A stretch of DNA of 64,000 bases from Budorcas taxicolor (GCF_023091745.1 NC_068910.1:136169170-136233169); one strand, 5' to 3'. Shown: positions 22,402-34,008, counted from the stretch's first letter. A program made the numbers and translations. The notes: generated from the letters alone by a model not told the origin.

Positions 22402-24089
22402 CTGTAAAACACAAAATATTATTAAATATGAGAAAGCTCTGAAAAGTAACATGAATTCGATTCAAATCATGATTTTCATAACTACCCAAATAATAATATT
22501 TAGCTACATGAAAAGTGTATTTTATGATTTAATAGTAAGTCTGAGAGACATGGTTCTCCATTTTAAAGTCATGCCAATATTTTAATAAAGTTATCTGATT
22601 ATTAAAAATAATTGACAATCTGGGAAGATGGCAGAGTAAGAAACACCAGAAATCTGTCGCTCCCACCTAAGTAACGGCTGAACAGGCATAATCCGTCTGA
22701 TATAATTTTGCAAATCTTGAGTCTGCTGAAGGCTTGCAACATCAGGGGAAAACTTGAATGTATATTGTGTTTAATTTGGATCAGTTTTACCACCTCTGTT
22801 CAACATGGAAGATGTAGCCAGAACAATAAGGCAAGAAGAAGAAATAAAAGGCATCAAATTGGAAAGGAAGAAGCAGTATTATCTCTGCCTTCTATGAATA
22901 AAGACTCAGCAAAAAAGCTGTCAGAACTACTGAATACAGCAAAGCAATGGGACACTGCTTTGTATCCTACAAAAGTCAACACACAAAAATCAGCTGCATT
23001 TCTATTAACAATCGGTTGTAGTTGTATATACATACAATCTGAAAACTACGAAGACAATTCTATTTACAACAGCATTAAAAAAAAACAGGAATGGACTCAA
23101 CCAACAAGGTCAAAGACTTGGGCCATGAAAACTACAAAATATTGATAAGCAAAATTAAAGACAACATAAATAATTGGAAACACATCCTGTGTTCATAGGT
23201 TGAAGATTTAATATTGGTAAGATGTCAATAGTACTTAAAGCAATACTGCAAATTTAATCCAATTCCTATCAAAACCCCAATGACATTTTTTATAGAAATT
23301 TAAAAACCCATCCTAAAATTCATTTGGATCTAAAGGGATTCAAATAGCCAAAATAACCATGAAAAAAAAGACCAAAGCTGAAAGGCTCACTCTTTCTCAT
23401 TTCAAAACTTACTACAAAGTCACAGTAATCAAAACAGTTTGTTATTGCATGAAGACAGACATATGGACCAATGGAATGAAGCAGAATTCAGAAAAAGACC
23501 CTCACACACACAAATTATTTTTCACAGGGGTGCCAAGACCATCCAGTAGGAAAAGAGATTCTTTTCAACAAATGGTGCTGCAAAAAATCACATACTGACA
23601 CATAAATGGATGAAGCTGGACCCTTACGAAATACTATACACAAAAATTAACTAAAGGTGGATTGAGGGCATAAATATAAGACTTAAAAGAACAAAACTGT
23701 TAGAGGAAAAAACCTTAAGATATTGCATTTGGCTATGACACCAAAGGGAGAAGTAACAAAAGAGAAAAACAGATGAATTTTATTTCATAAAACTGACAAA
23801 CTTTTGTGCATCAAATGACTCTATCCGGAGAGTAAAAAGAAATGGGAGAAAATATTTACAAATCATATATCTGATAAGGGATTAATGTCCAGAATATACA
23901 GAAAACTTCTAAAATTCAACAAAAACAAACAACTAAATTAAAAAAGGGCAAAGAACTCCAAAAAAGATATACAAAGAGCCAGTAAGCACATGAAAAGATG
24001 CTCAACATTACTATCATTAGAGAAATGCAAATCAAAACTATGAGGTACCACCTGACAATTATTGGAATGGCTACTACTAAAAAACAGCC

Positions 24090-24300
24090 AAGGTACTACT
24101 GTATAGCACAGAGAAATATATGAAATATATTTAATATTCTATGACAAACCATAATGGAAAAGAATGAAAAGAATATATGTATCTATATATATAAGAAAGG
24201 ATGTATATTTGTAACTGAATCACTTTGCTGTATAGCAGTAATTAACACAACATTGTAAATCAACTATAGTTCAGTAAAAGAATTATTTTTTTAAAAAGAC
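24090..24300 (+). mobile_element. Artiodactyl L1 3' UTR fragment, nested
   Basis: GTACTACTGTATAGCACAGA at the start and GTAAATCAACTATAGTTCAG at the end are the L1 3' UTR seen also at 20,658 (antisense) and 31,800. It interrupts the older L1, whose sequence resumes near 24,319. Confidence 0.7.
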
Positions 24301-24628
24301 TGGTTAAAAAAAAACCCAGAAAACAAACATTGGTAAGGATGTAGAGAAATCAGAATGCTTTGTACTACTGGTAGAAATGTAAAACGGTATAGCCACCATA
24401 GAAAAGAGTATGGTGGTTCCTAAAAAAATTGAAAATATGATTACCATATGACCCAAGAATTCCAATTCTGAGCATATAACCAAAAGAACTGAAAGCACAG
24501 TCTTGAAGAGAGAGTTCTACACCAGTGTTCATAGTAGCATTACTCACAGTAACTAAAACATGGAAGAAACCCAAGGATCTACCAATGGATGGATGGATAA
24601 GCAAAATAAGGTATATATACATAATGGA

Positions 24629-24903
24629 CGGAGAAGGCAATGGCACCCCACTCCAGTACTCTTGCCTGGGAAATCCCATGGACGGAGGAGCCTGGTGGGC
24701 TGCAGTCCATGGGGTTGCGAAGAGTCAGACACGACTGAGCAATTTCACTTTCACTTTTCACTTTCATGCACTGGAGAGGGAAATGGCAACCCACCCCAGT
24801 GTTCTTGCCTGGAGAATCCCAGGGACGGGGGAGCCTGGTGGGCTGCTGTCTATGGGGTCGCACAGAGTCGGACACGACTGAAGCAACTTAGTAGTAGTAG
24901 TAG
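24629..24903 (+). mobile_element. Bov-A2 SINE (dimer), nested in L1
   Basis: Sense dimer: GGAGAAGGCAATGGCACCCC, linker CACTTTTCACTTTCATGCAC, second monomer, tail ending in (AGT)n. Target-site duplication TATACA(T/C)AATGGA at 24,616-24,628 and 24,904-24,916. The three codon-length frames spanning it are SINE by-products. Confidence 0.94.
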
Positions 24904-25289
24904 TATACACAATGGAATATTATTCAGCCCTAACGAAGGAAATTCTGTAATGTTACAACATGGATGAACCCTGTAGACATTATGCTAGTGAAATAAGCCA
25001 GTCACAAAAAGACAAATACTTTATGACCCCACTTACATGAGGTACTTAGAGTGGTCAAAATCATAAAGACAGAAAGTAGAATGGTGGTTGTCATGGGCTG
25101 GCGGGAGGAGAAAATTCTGAGTTACTGTTCAACAGGCACAGAATTTCAGTTTTACTAGATTAAAAGTTATGGGAATGGAAAGTGGTTATGGTTGTTCAAC
25201 AATGTAGACGCATTTAATACCATTGAACTGCAAACTCAAAAATGGTTAAGGTGGTAAATTTTATCTTATATGTATTTTTACCACAATAA

Positions 25290-26483
25290 AAAATAAGTAC
25301 AAATAAGACTGCAAAGCTAGGTGAAAAAGAAACCTGAACACTGATTTGTCCATTTTTTTTTTACCCAACGTTAGCTGAACACTGTATCACTAAAGATATA
25401 TTTAAGTGAAGTCAACATACAAAGCCAAAGTCAGCTAATTTAGTCTGGTCTTCTTATCCAATTAACTTGTACAAGAAAAAAAAAAAAAGAAAAAACTCAG
25501 CCTTTTCAAATTCTAACTGAAAATTATTTATTAGATAACCATACTTTTAATTATAAAAAAATCTTTGCCTCTTTCTCTCTCTCTCATGTGTACATGCACA
25601 CATTCTATTTTTGAAAGATTAACGTAATTTTAAGAAAACCAAATCTACTTCATACCATACACAGCAGTAAAAGAAATCATAATTATAGGAATGGGTAGAA
25701 AATAAAAGCGCATGTTTTTCATCCCAGGCTGGGAATCTGTAAACACATACACAAAATCAGAAGAAACTTAGCTACCCATCCCCAAATTAAACACACATAT
25801 AAAGAAATCACAAACAAGGCACAAAAGAAAACAAATGTTTAAAACAACAAACAGGATTATTATTAGCCCTATAGGCTGGCTCTTATAAATCACTGGGGGA
25901 AGAATATAAGTCAACAAACATAATAAAGGGATACTCACAAAAGACATACAATTGGGTCTGCAAACTTAAAGGAAAACATGCTCATCTTTTTTAGGAAGTA
26001 AAAATTACAATGCCAAGATTCAGAGAAATGGGCTTCCGGGTAGAGGTCTTTTCTTGGTGGACAATCTGGTAAAATGTTTTAAAAGTCCTGAAAATATTTC
26101 TACTTCTCTAGCAATTATACTTGCAGGAATTACTCTTAGAAGAAACAGCACTAGTGAGGAATATAAATATTTGTGGTATACTGACAAACATATATACTGT
26201 AAAATATATTTTTAAAAACTTAATTATGAATTTCACCACTGGAAGTTACTACACAACTTCCAGCATCACTTTTTAAACTATATCCTTCTGTGAAAAGGTA
26301 CAATTACACAGAAAACAACAACCATCAACAAAAGAAATCAACATCAGCCAGTTTATTTAACAGGATATAAGAAATCTATTTTTACATGTAGACGTCAATT
26401 ATTTTCAAAACTCCTGAAAAGAATTTACTAACTTTATCCTGAGTAAGATTAAAGTTAACGCAGACATACTTACAAAACTTAAC
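25290..26483. other. Intronic DNA, nothing recognised
   Basis: Single-copy AT-rich sequence with an A-run near 25,475 and a CT-run near 25,572. A faint L1-like phrase near 26,100-26,200 is too decayed to call. Confidence 0.45.
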
Positions 26484-26502
26484 AGTTTATATGCACAAAT
26501 GA

Positions 26503-27536
26503 ACTGACAAACAACTAATCTCAAAAATATACAAGCAACTTATGCAGCTCAATTCCAGAAAAATAAACGACCCAATCAAAAAATGGGCCAAAGAACTAAA
26601 TAGACATTTCTCCAAAGAAGACATACGGATGGCTAACAAACACATGAAAAGATGCTCAACATCACTCATTATTAGAGAAATGCAAATCAAAACCACAATG
26701 AGGTACCACTTCACACCAGTCAGAATGGCTGCAATCCAAAAATCTGCAAGCAATAAATGCTGGAGAGGGTGTGGAGAAAAGGGAACCCTCCTACACTGTT
26801 GGTGGGAATGCAAACTAGTACAGCCACTTTGGAGAACAGTGTGGAGATTCCTTAAAAAATTGCAAATAGAACTACCTTATGACCCAGCAATCCCACTGCT
26901 GGGCATACACACCGAGGAAACCAGAATTCAAAGAGACACATGTACCCCAATGTTCATCGCAGCACTGTTTATAATAGCCAGGACATGGAAACAACCTAGA
27001 TGTCCATCAGCAGATGAATGGATAAGAAAGCTGTGGTACATATACACAATGCAGTATTACTCAGCTGTTAAAAAGAATACATTTGAATCAGTTCTGATGA
27101 GATGGATGAAACTGGAGCCGATTATACAGAGTGAAGTAAGCCAGAAAGAAAAACACCAATACAGTATACTAACACATATATATGGAATTTAGAAAGATGG
27201 CAATGATGACCTTGTATGCAAGACAGCAAAAAAGACACAGATGTGTATAACGGACTTTTGGACTCTGAGGGAGAGGGAGAGGGTGGGATGATTTGGGAGA
27301 ATGGCATTGTAACATGTATACTATCATGTAAGAATCGAATCGCCAGTCTATGTCCGACGCAGGATACAGCATGCTTGGGGCTGGTACACGGTGATGACCC
27401 AGAGAGATGTTATGGGGAGGGAGGTGGGAGGGGGGTTCATGTTTGGAAACGCATATACACCCGTGCTGGATTCATGTCAATGTATGGCAAAACCTATACA
27501 GTACTGTAAAGTAAAATAAAGTAAAAAAAAAAAAAA
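26503..27536 (+). mobile_element. Young ruminant L1, 5'-truncated, with poly(A)
   Basis: Low-divergence L1 3' end. It retains an uninterrupted 216-codon frame (26,542-27,192) for the ORF2 C-terminus, with the Cys-rich block CWRGCGEKGTLLHCWWEC, as in L1 proteins. A G-rich 3' UTR and a 15-A tail follow. A 19-bp target-site duplication with one mismatch flanks it (26,484-26,502 and 27,537-27,555, AGTTTATATGC(A/T)CAAATGA). It lacks endonuclease and RT, so it is not autonomous. Confidence 0.95.
27269..27437 (+). repeat. G-rich L1 3' UTR tracts (possible quadruplexes)
   Basis: GAGGGAGAGGGAGAGGGTGG near 27,269 and GGGGAGGGAGGTGGGAGGGG at 27,414-27,433 each have four or more G-runs. G-quadruplex tracts are a known feature of L1 3' UTRs. 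Confidence 0.55.
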
Positions 27537-27555
27537 AGTTTATATGCTCAAATGA

Positions 27556-27884
27556 GTGAAAGGAAAATTTAAACATTTCTATACCTTAACAATAGATACA
27601 CTATAAGGAAGGATACTCCATAACTTAGTTTAGGGAGAAGTTTAGGGAGAAATACATGCAGAAGGATATTCACTATAGATTAGTTTGAAATAAAGAAAAA
27701 TTGGAAATAAGCTCCTTATCATTAATATGTTTTTAAATTATGTTAGCAATAATATGAAAGGAAATGTAATGTGGAAGTTAAATTAGGTAAAAAGTTACCT
27801 GTTCTAAGGGGAAAAGATAAAGACACAACTACTGAATGAGGAAAGCATGTTTCAAAGCTAACAAACACATTTTGAACATTTTAA
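27556..27884. other. Intronic DNA, nothing recognised
   Basis: AT-rich single-copy sequence between the young L1 and the tandem duplication. Confidence 0.45.
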
Positions 27885-28097
27885 AGTTAAACGATAGTTT
27901 ATCTATGTGTATGTATGTATAAACATTGTATGTATATGCAGTTATGTGTTTGCAAGGCATATCCATAAATGTCCATATGTATTAATAATTCAGTAAAACA
28001 ATAGTTTATCTACGTGTACATATGTATAAACATTGTATGTATATGCAGTTATGTATTTGCAAAGCATATCCATAAATGTCCATATGTATTAATAATT
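27885..28097. repeat. 107-bp tandem duplication
   Basis: Two direct copies with a period of 107 bp: ATAGTTTATCTA begins at 27,894 and again at 28,001, and CATATGTATTAATAATT ends both copies. Over the best 97 bases I count five differences, all transitions, so the duplication is fairly recent. The second copy ends exactly where the palindrome starts. Confidence 0.9.
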
Positions 28098-28274
28098 TGG
28101 AGGGGTCTGACAAGATTTAAAACGAAATGACTGAAATTCTGAAAAGGAAAGAAATCACTAAAAATTTTGTCTTTTCACTTTTCAAAAGACATAAAATTTT
28201 TAGTGATTTCTTTCTTTCCTTTTCAAAATGAACCATTTCTTGTTTTATATCTTTCAGACTCACCCCACCAAATT
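28094..28274. repeat. 181-bp near-perfect palindrome
   Basis: The left arm from 28,094 (AATTTGGAGGGGTCTGAC) to 28,175 pairs with the right arm 28,184-28,274 around an 8-base loop, CACTTTTC. The core block GAAATCACTAAAAATTTT is repeated exactly in inverse. Differences are a few substitutions and indels of two to four bases. It could be a MITE with long inverted repeats or a palindromic rearrangement; I do not recognise a family. Confidence 0.9.
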
Positions 28275-28421
28275 TTATGTATCTTCTAATACATAAGTTG
28301 CCCCTTGATCTCTTTATATTCCATATAATTACTCAGCAACTCAAGGTATTTAACCTGTAGGCTTCCCAGTATAATCACTTCATATTCATGGAACAATTCA
28401 GTGTGGTCCCCTGGCTTTTGT

Positions 28422-28627
28422 TGTTTAGTAGCTAAGTTGTGTCAGACTTTTTTGCGACTCAATGGACTGCAGGGCAGCAGGCTCCTCCGTGCATGGAATT
28501 TCCCAGGCAAGAATACTGGAATGGGTTGTCATTCCTTCCCCAGGGGATCTTCCTAACCCAGGGATCAAACCCATGTCTCCTGCATTGGTAGGCAGATTCT
28601 TTACCACTAAGCCACCAGGGGAAGTAT
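28422..28627 (-). mobile_element. Bov-tA SINE
   Basis: Reversed Bov-tA: TGCATGGAATTTCCCAGGCA in the tail, GATTCTTTACCACTAAGCC in the head. Target-site duplication CCCTGGCTT(T/C)TGT at 28,409-28,421 and 28,628-28,640. Confidence 0.92.
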
Positions 28628-28979
28628 CCCTGGCTTCTGTACTTCCTGCAAACTGGCAGCAGAATGCAATAGCTTGATCAGTCTCATGTTTAATCCTTTT
28701 GGCTAGACTATAGATGGTACTGTGTTCTATCAAGTAACACATATTGTCTGGTTATATCTTTTTGCAATGTTAGGAGCTCCTGATACTCAATGCCTAAATC
28801 AATTCACTCCATGAGGGTTGCAAAATGATGACAATCTATTATCTTTTTTCATTTATTAAAAGATACATACACAAACACGGATATGTAAGAGTTGTCTTCA
28901 CTGTTTGGTTACCTGTTGGTATGGTTCACACATGAACAACATGTTCTTTTATCTACCAGTTTTCAAAATAGATAAAAAA

Positions 28980-31510
28980 TTGTCTCCCTATCATCCTCCA
29001 AAAGCAATTAAGAGTTTTTCATATATCACTCAATGCAATCCCAATCAAAATCCCATCTGGCTTGCTTCAAAATTAACAAGCTGAGCCTAATATTCAGGAA
29101 GGGCTGCAAAAGACCCAGAATAGTCAAAACAGTCTTGAAACAGAAGAACAAAGTAGAGGACTAACACTTTGAAATTTTAAAACTTCCTTCAAAACTGTAT
29201 GAATCAAGATTGTGATACTGGCACTAGGATAGACACAGAGCAGTGTAATAGAATTTATAGTCCAGAAATGTATCCTATGATTTATGGTCAACTGATTTTC
29301 AGCATGAGCGCTAAGAAAATTTAATGAGAAAGGGATACCTCTTCTATATCTGGATGCAAAAAAAAGTTGTTAGACCTCTTTCTCACATGATATATAAAAG
29401 GCTTGTTCAAAATGGATTAAGACCGAAATGTAAAAACTAAAACCATAAAAGTCTTAAGAAAATGTAAGTACAAATCTTTGCAACCTTGTATTGTTCAGTA
29501 CCTAAGTCTGACTCTTTGTGACCCCATGGACTGCAGCACAGCAGGCATCCCTGTCCTTCATCCACTCCTGGAGTGTGCTCAAACTCCTGTCCATTGAGTC
29601 AGTGATGCCAGCCAACCATCTCATCCTCTGTCATGCTCTTCTCCTGCTGTCCTCAATCTTTCCCAGAATCACGGTCTTTTCCAATGAGTCAGCTCTTTGC
29701 ATCAGGTGGACAAAGTATTGGAGCTTCGGCATCAGTCCTTCCAATGACTATTCAGGCTTGATCTCCTTTAGGATGGACTGGTTTGATCGTGCAGTCCAAG
29801 GGACTCTCAAGAGTCTTCAAAAATATTAATTCTTTGGCACTTTGCCTTCTTCATGGTCCAGATCTTACATCTATACATAACTACTGGAAAAACCATAGCT
29901 TTAACTATAACGGACCTTTGTCAGCAAAATGATGTCTCTCCTTTTTAATACACTGTCTAGGTTTATCATAGCTTTCCTTCCAAGGAGCAAGTGTCTTTTA
30001 TTTCATGGCTGCAGTTATCATCCGCAGTGATTCTGGAGCCCAAGAAAATACAATCTGTCACTGCTTCCACTGTTTCCCCATCTATTTGCCATGAGGTGAT
30101 GGGACCAGATGCCATGATCTTAGTTTTTCGAATGCTAAGTTTTAAGCCAGCTTTTTTACTCTCCTCTTTCACCCTCATCAAGAGGCTCTTTAGTTTCTCT
30201 CCACTCTCTGCCATTAGAGTGGTATCATCTACATGTCTGAGGCTGTTCATGTTTCTCCCAGCAATCTTGATTCCAGCTTGTGATTTATCCAGCCTGGTAT
30301 TTCACGTGATGCCCTCTGCACAGAGATTAAAATAAACAGGGTGATAATACACAGCCTTGTCATACTCCTTTCCCATTTTTGAACCAGTCAGTTGTTCCAT
30401 TTAAGGTTCTAACTGTTGCTTCTTGACCTGCATACAAGTTTCTCAGGAGACAGGTCAGGTAGTCTGGTATTTCCATCTCTTTTAAGAATTTTTCCTCAGT
30501 TGTGATCCACACAGTCAAAGGCTTTAGTGTAGTCAATGATGTAGATGTTTTTCTGGAATTCCCTGGCTTTCTCTATGACCCAGTGAATGCTGACACTTTA
30601 ATTTCTGGTTCCTCTGTGCCTTTTCAAAATCCAGCTTGTACATCTGGAAGTTCTTGGTTCACATACTGCTGAAGTCTACCTTGAAGGAGTTTGAGCATAA
30701 TCTTTCTAGGAATAGCAAACCACTCCAGTATTCTTGCCATGAAAACCCCATGAACAGTCTGAAAAGGCAACCTTGTATTAGCCAGTAGTTTCTAAGGTAT
30801 GACATTTAAAACACAAGCCACCAAAAAGGGGGTGGGGGGAACAACAGATAAATCTGACTTCATATAAATGAAAAAACTTTTTTGATCATCAAAGGTCACT
30901 ATTAGAAAGGTGAAAAAATAACTCACAGGAGAAAATATTTGCAAATCATGTATTTGATAAGGCTATCTACAAATAGTGCATAAGGTAAGTATCCAAAATA
31001 TACAAGGAAGGCTTTCAACTCAACAATAAAAAGACAACACAATTTTCAAATGGGCAAAGGATTTAAACAGACATTTCTCTAAAGAAATTTATATTTTGGA
31101 TATAAATATCTTCAAAACAAAATGTGCTATATACAGATAATAGAATAGTTCTCAGCCAAAAAAAAAAAAAAAAAAACCCGAAGGAATTACTGATATAGGG
31201 GACAATGTTGGTGAAACACAAAATAATCTGGAAGAAGCTAGGTTATAAAATAGATTATATTTTATTATTTCATTTATATAAAACTCTAGAGAAGTCAAAC
31301 TAATCTATAATCTAAAAATTAAACAAGTAGTAGTCTGGGAGAAGGACAAGAGGAAGGGATTGAAAGAAGGAAACTTACAGGAGTGATGGATATGTTCACT
31401 ACCTCAATTACAGTGATGGTTTCAAAGGTGTGCACACATGTCAAAACCTGTATAATTATACTCTTTTAATATGTACAGTTTATTTTATGTCAATTATAGT
31501 AAAGCTAATT
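28980..31510 (+). mobile_element. Old L1M ORF2-3' remnant, split by BovB
   Basis: 28,980-29,492 follows late ORF2 (ATGCAATCCCAATCAAAATC, GTGATACTGGCACTAGGATA). After the BovB insertion it resumes at 30,780 and runs to the 3' end (CAGTTTATTTTATGTCAATT near 31,480). Frames are lost and the parts between 31,080 and 31,140 look deleted. Confidence 0.65.
29493..30766 (-). mobile_element. BovB LINE with inverted 5' segment
   Basis: 29,493-30,711 is minus-strand BovB from the RT region to the 3' end. 30,712-30,766 is BovB 5' sequence in the opposite orientation (GCAAACCACTCCAGTATTCT, then CCCCATGAACAGTCTGAAAA). One perfect 13-bp target-site duplication, GCAACCTTGTATT, at 29,480-29,492 and 30,767-30,779 flanks both parts, so this is a single insertion inverted by twin priming. 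In the frame at 29,966-30,250 the RT catalytic box YADD reads HVDD, so it is dead. Confidence 0.93.
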
Positions 31511-31799
31511 TTAAAAATTGTATTCATTATGTTTAGATTCTAATTAAAATTTCTAACGAAGTGTTTTATTATTCTTCTTAAATTATTATAAAATGACAAA
31601 GTATTCAAAAATAAAAATAGTAACAAAAAAATAAAAGGCCTACAAAGAATGAGGAATAATTTTCCAGGTACACTGAGGGTTAAGTGATTGTTAGCTAAGA
31701 GAAACGATCAAGGCAGTCTGTATAGCAGATACCTACCTTTATGAGAATAACGTAAAGAACATAATGGAATTTACAAGAATCATTACTCACTTTAAATGT

Positions 31800-31976
31800 G
31801 AGGTACAAATTACTAAGTGTAAAATAAGTAAGCTATAAGGACATATGGTACAGTACGGGGAATATAACCAATATTTTATAACTTTAAATTGAGTATAATC
31901 TATGAAAAGACTGATATATGTTGTACATCCAAAACTAATATTATAAATCAACTATACTTCAATTAAAAAGAAAGAC
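31800..31976 (+). mobile_element. L1 3' UTR fragment
   Basis: GGTACAGTACGGGGAATATA, AACTTTAAATTGAGTATAAT and AATCAACTATACTTCAATTA are the artiodactyl L1 3' UTR end in sense. Confidence 0.75.
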
Positions 31977-32886
31977 AAAAATTTGTGAAATATGTCAAAC
32001 TTGCATGGCTTTTTTCCCTCTAAAACCAACTGAGGATACCTTTAAGAAATTCTGCCAGGAGCTCCCAGTAGTGTTAATGACTATGAAATTCAGGGGAAGA
32101 TTTCCTTTATATGTATTTTTAATTCTAGTAAATGGCAAAGATAGTTTAAAGTAAATTTGTTCTTCCTTTAAACAAAAATGCCCATAGCTATACTATCAGA
32201 ACAAACACACTCTTGGACTTTTAAGTCCAGGAAAACAGCCAATTTGCTTCACTCCTCAAAACATACTGTTTAACAAAAGTTATTATTTTCTATCTCTGCA
32301 GGATGAATCAGGAACTACCACTTCTATTGCTGCACAATTTTATAGATAATTTCCAATTGATGAATAGGTTGTATTCCAAATATCAGTACTTTTTCCTTGT
32401 TTAAAAACTTGAAATCCTTACAATATAGATTATGTTAGGTTCCCCCAAACATAGACAGCCAAATACACATATACATGCATATATGTATGTAGATAATACT
32501 GTTTTGAAATTAAAACTCAGAATACCAAAATATTCTCTATCTTCTTTCCTACCTTCCATTCCCAAATATAAGATCAAGAAATTTCTTCTTTGGTAGTAGC
32601 AAATAGGAATAGGGTGGCCAAATTGAGAAGCAGAGGCTGCACTGACTTTCTTAATCTGAAAAATTCAAGTAATTTTAAAAATAAATATTTAAAAATCAGA
32701 GCACCCTTACTTATTCTTTGGGCAATCACTACTGATAGAATATGTTCAAACAAGGTTTACGAATGCTCAGTAAACTTCATAATAAAATGTTTTCCAGGAT
32801 GTGATATATCATAAATGCTTTACATTCAAAACTTCCCTCACATGTTTGTGGAACTTTGAATTCTAATTTTTCCATAATAAGGTCCT
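31977..32886. other. Intronic DNA, nothing recognised
   Basis: Single-copy AT-rich sequence. The plus frame at 32,590-32,814 has no recognisable content. Confidence 0.45.
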
Positions 32887-33282
32887 TGTTTGGGGTTGAA
32901 TTGTACGATCCAAAATCCATCTGTTGAAGCCCTAGGGTCCCAGTACCTTAGAATAGGATTGTATTTCAAGACAGGGCTTTTTAAGAAATGATTCTGTTAA
33001 AATGAAGCCAGTAGGGTATAATAATCCAATACGACTGGTGTTCTTAAAAGAAGAAATGTGAACACACTGAGAGAAACACCAGGGGGCGCCTGTGCACAAA
33101 AGAAACCGGATGATAAAAGGCAGCAAGAGGACCGCCGTCTGCAAACTACAGAGAAAGAGATGTAAGAGAAAAATGTCAATTCTGCCAGCATCTTGGATTT
33201 CAGCTTCCAGGAGAGAAAATAAAACTTTGTTGTTTAAGCCATTCACTGTTTATTTTGTAACAACAGCCTTAGCAAACTAATA
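32887..33282 (+). mobile_element. MLT1-type (ERVL-MaLR) LTR
   Basis: Starts TGTTTGGGGTTGAATTGTAC and carries AATCCAATACGACTGGTGTT in the middle. It ends with GTTGTTTAAGCCATTCACTG and AGCAAACTAATAG, the typical MLT1 3' end. Diverged and solo; frames inside are meaningless. Confidence 0.8.
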
Positions 33283-33763
33283 GAGAGCTTAAAACGCAAT
33301 CATTAATTATGCACACTACAGTTATTCTTACTGAGTTTTTATACCAACATTCTTGCTGACAGAATTTCTAATTAGAGCAGCATTTCCTTTGTTCACTGCT
33401 ATATTTCCACAGCACAGATACTCAATAAATAATCACTGAATGAATAATGGGAGAATGCATGAATGAATGAGTCAATCAATTAATGACTGATTTTCTTTTT
33501 AAAATTATAAAAGACATATATACTATTGCAACTTCCTGAAACAATTCCACTATTTCAATGTTAAATAATCAAACAAGTGGTGCTTATCTTAAATTTAGTA
33601 TATCCTTTCAAAACTTGTCAAGTTTCCCATTTGTAACAATTGTGAAAAAGAAAATTACATATATATATATTTTAAAAAAACAATACATTCTTAAAGGAAT
33701 GTAAGAAAAACTCCATTCAAAGGTAATAAATTTTCAAATAAAGAGATTGAAAGCCTAGACATT
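33283..33763. other. Intronic DNA, simple repeats only
   Basis: AT-rich; GAATGAATGA-type short repeats near 33,438-33,475 and a short (TA)n near 33,659. No exon or other repeat seen. Confidence 0.45.
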
Positions 33764-33775
33764 AATACATCACCA

Positions 33776-33996
33776 CGTGCATCACGTGCATGCGTGCTCT
33801 GTCCCTTCAGTCGTGTCCGACTCTTGGTGACCCTATGGACTGTAGCCCGCCAGGCTCCTCTATCCATGGAATTCTCTAGGCAAGAATACTGGAAGATCCT
33901 CCAGGGGATCTTCTGGATCCAGGTATCTAACCCATGTCTCTTATGTTTCCCGCACTGGCAGGCATGTTCTTCACACTAGCGCCACCTGGCAAGCCC
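33776..33996 (-). mobile_element. Bov-tA SINE
   Basis: Reversed Bov-tA with TCCATGGAATTCTCTAGGCA in the tail and a diverged head ending GCGCCACCTGGCAAGCCC. Perfect 12-bp duplication AATACATCACCA at 33,764-33,775 and 33,997-34,008. Confidence 0.93.
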
Positions 33997-34008
33997 AATA
34001 CATCACCA

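Larger units (their letters stand above)
22613..25285 (+). mobile_element. L1M remnant with internal deletion, interrupted
   Basis: It opens with CTGGGAAGATGGCAGAGTAA, the typical L1 5' UTR/ORF1 boundary, then within about 180 bases jumps to late ORF2 sequence (AGGCAAGAAGAAGAAATAAA at 22,829). It continues through the ORF2 end (CACATGAAAAGATGCTCAAC, 23,988) to a 3' UTR ending near 25,285. Two elements are nested inside: an L1 3' fragment at 24,090-24,300 and a Bov-A2 at 24,629-24,903. Frames are broken throughout. Confidence 0.75.

Noticed and set aside
24525..24967. Overlapping frames of 98-135 codons on both strands
   Set aside because: They fall on a Bov-A2 SINE, whose two similar monomers give open frames in several phases.
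26542..27192. 216-codon open frame that could be taken for a gene
   Set aside because: It is the ORF2 C-terminus of a 5'-truncated L1 with poly(A) tail and target-site duplication.
27885..28097. Direct repeats as a CRISPR-like array
   Set aside because: There are only two adjacent copies with no spacers, in a mammalian intron.
28094..28274. Palindrome as a microRNA precursor
   Set aside because: The stem is about 85 bp with a very short loop, much longer than a typical pre-miRNA, and no conservation or expression evidence is available. Kept only as a structural finding.
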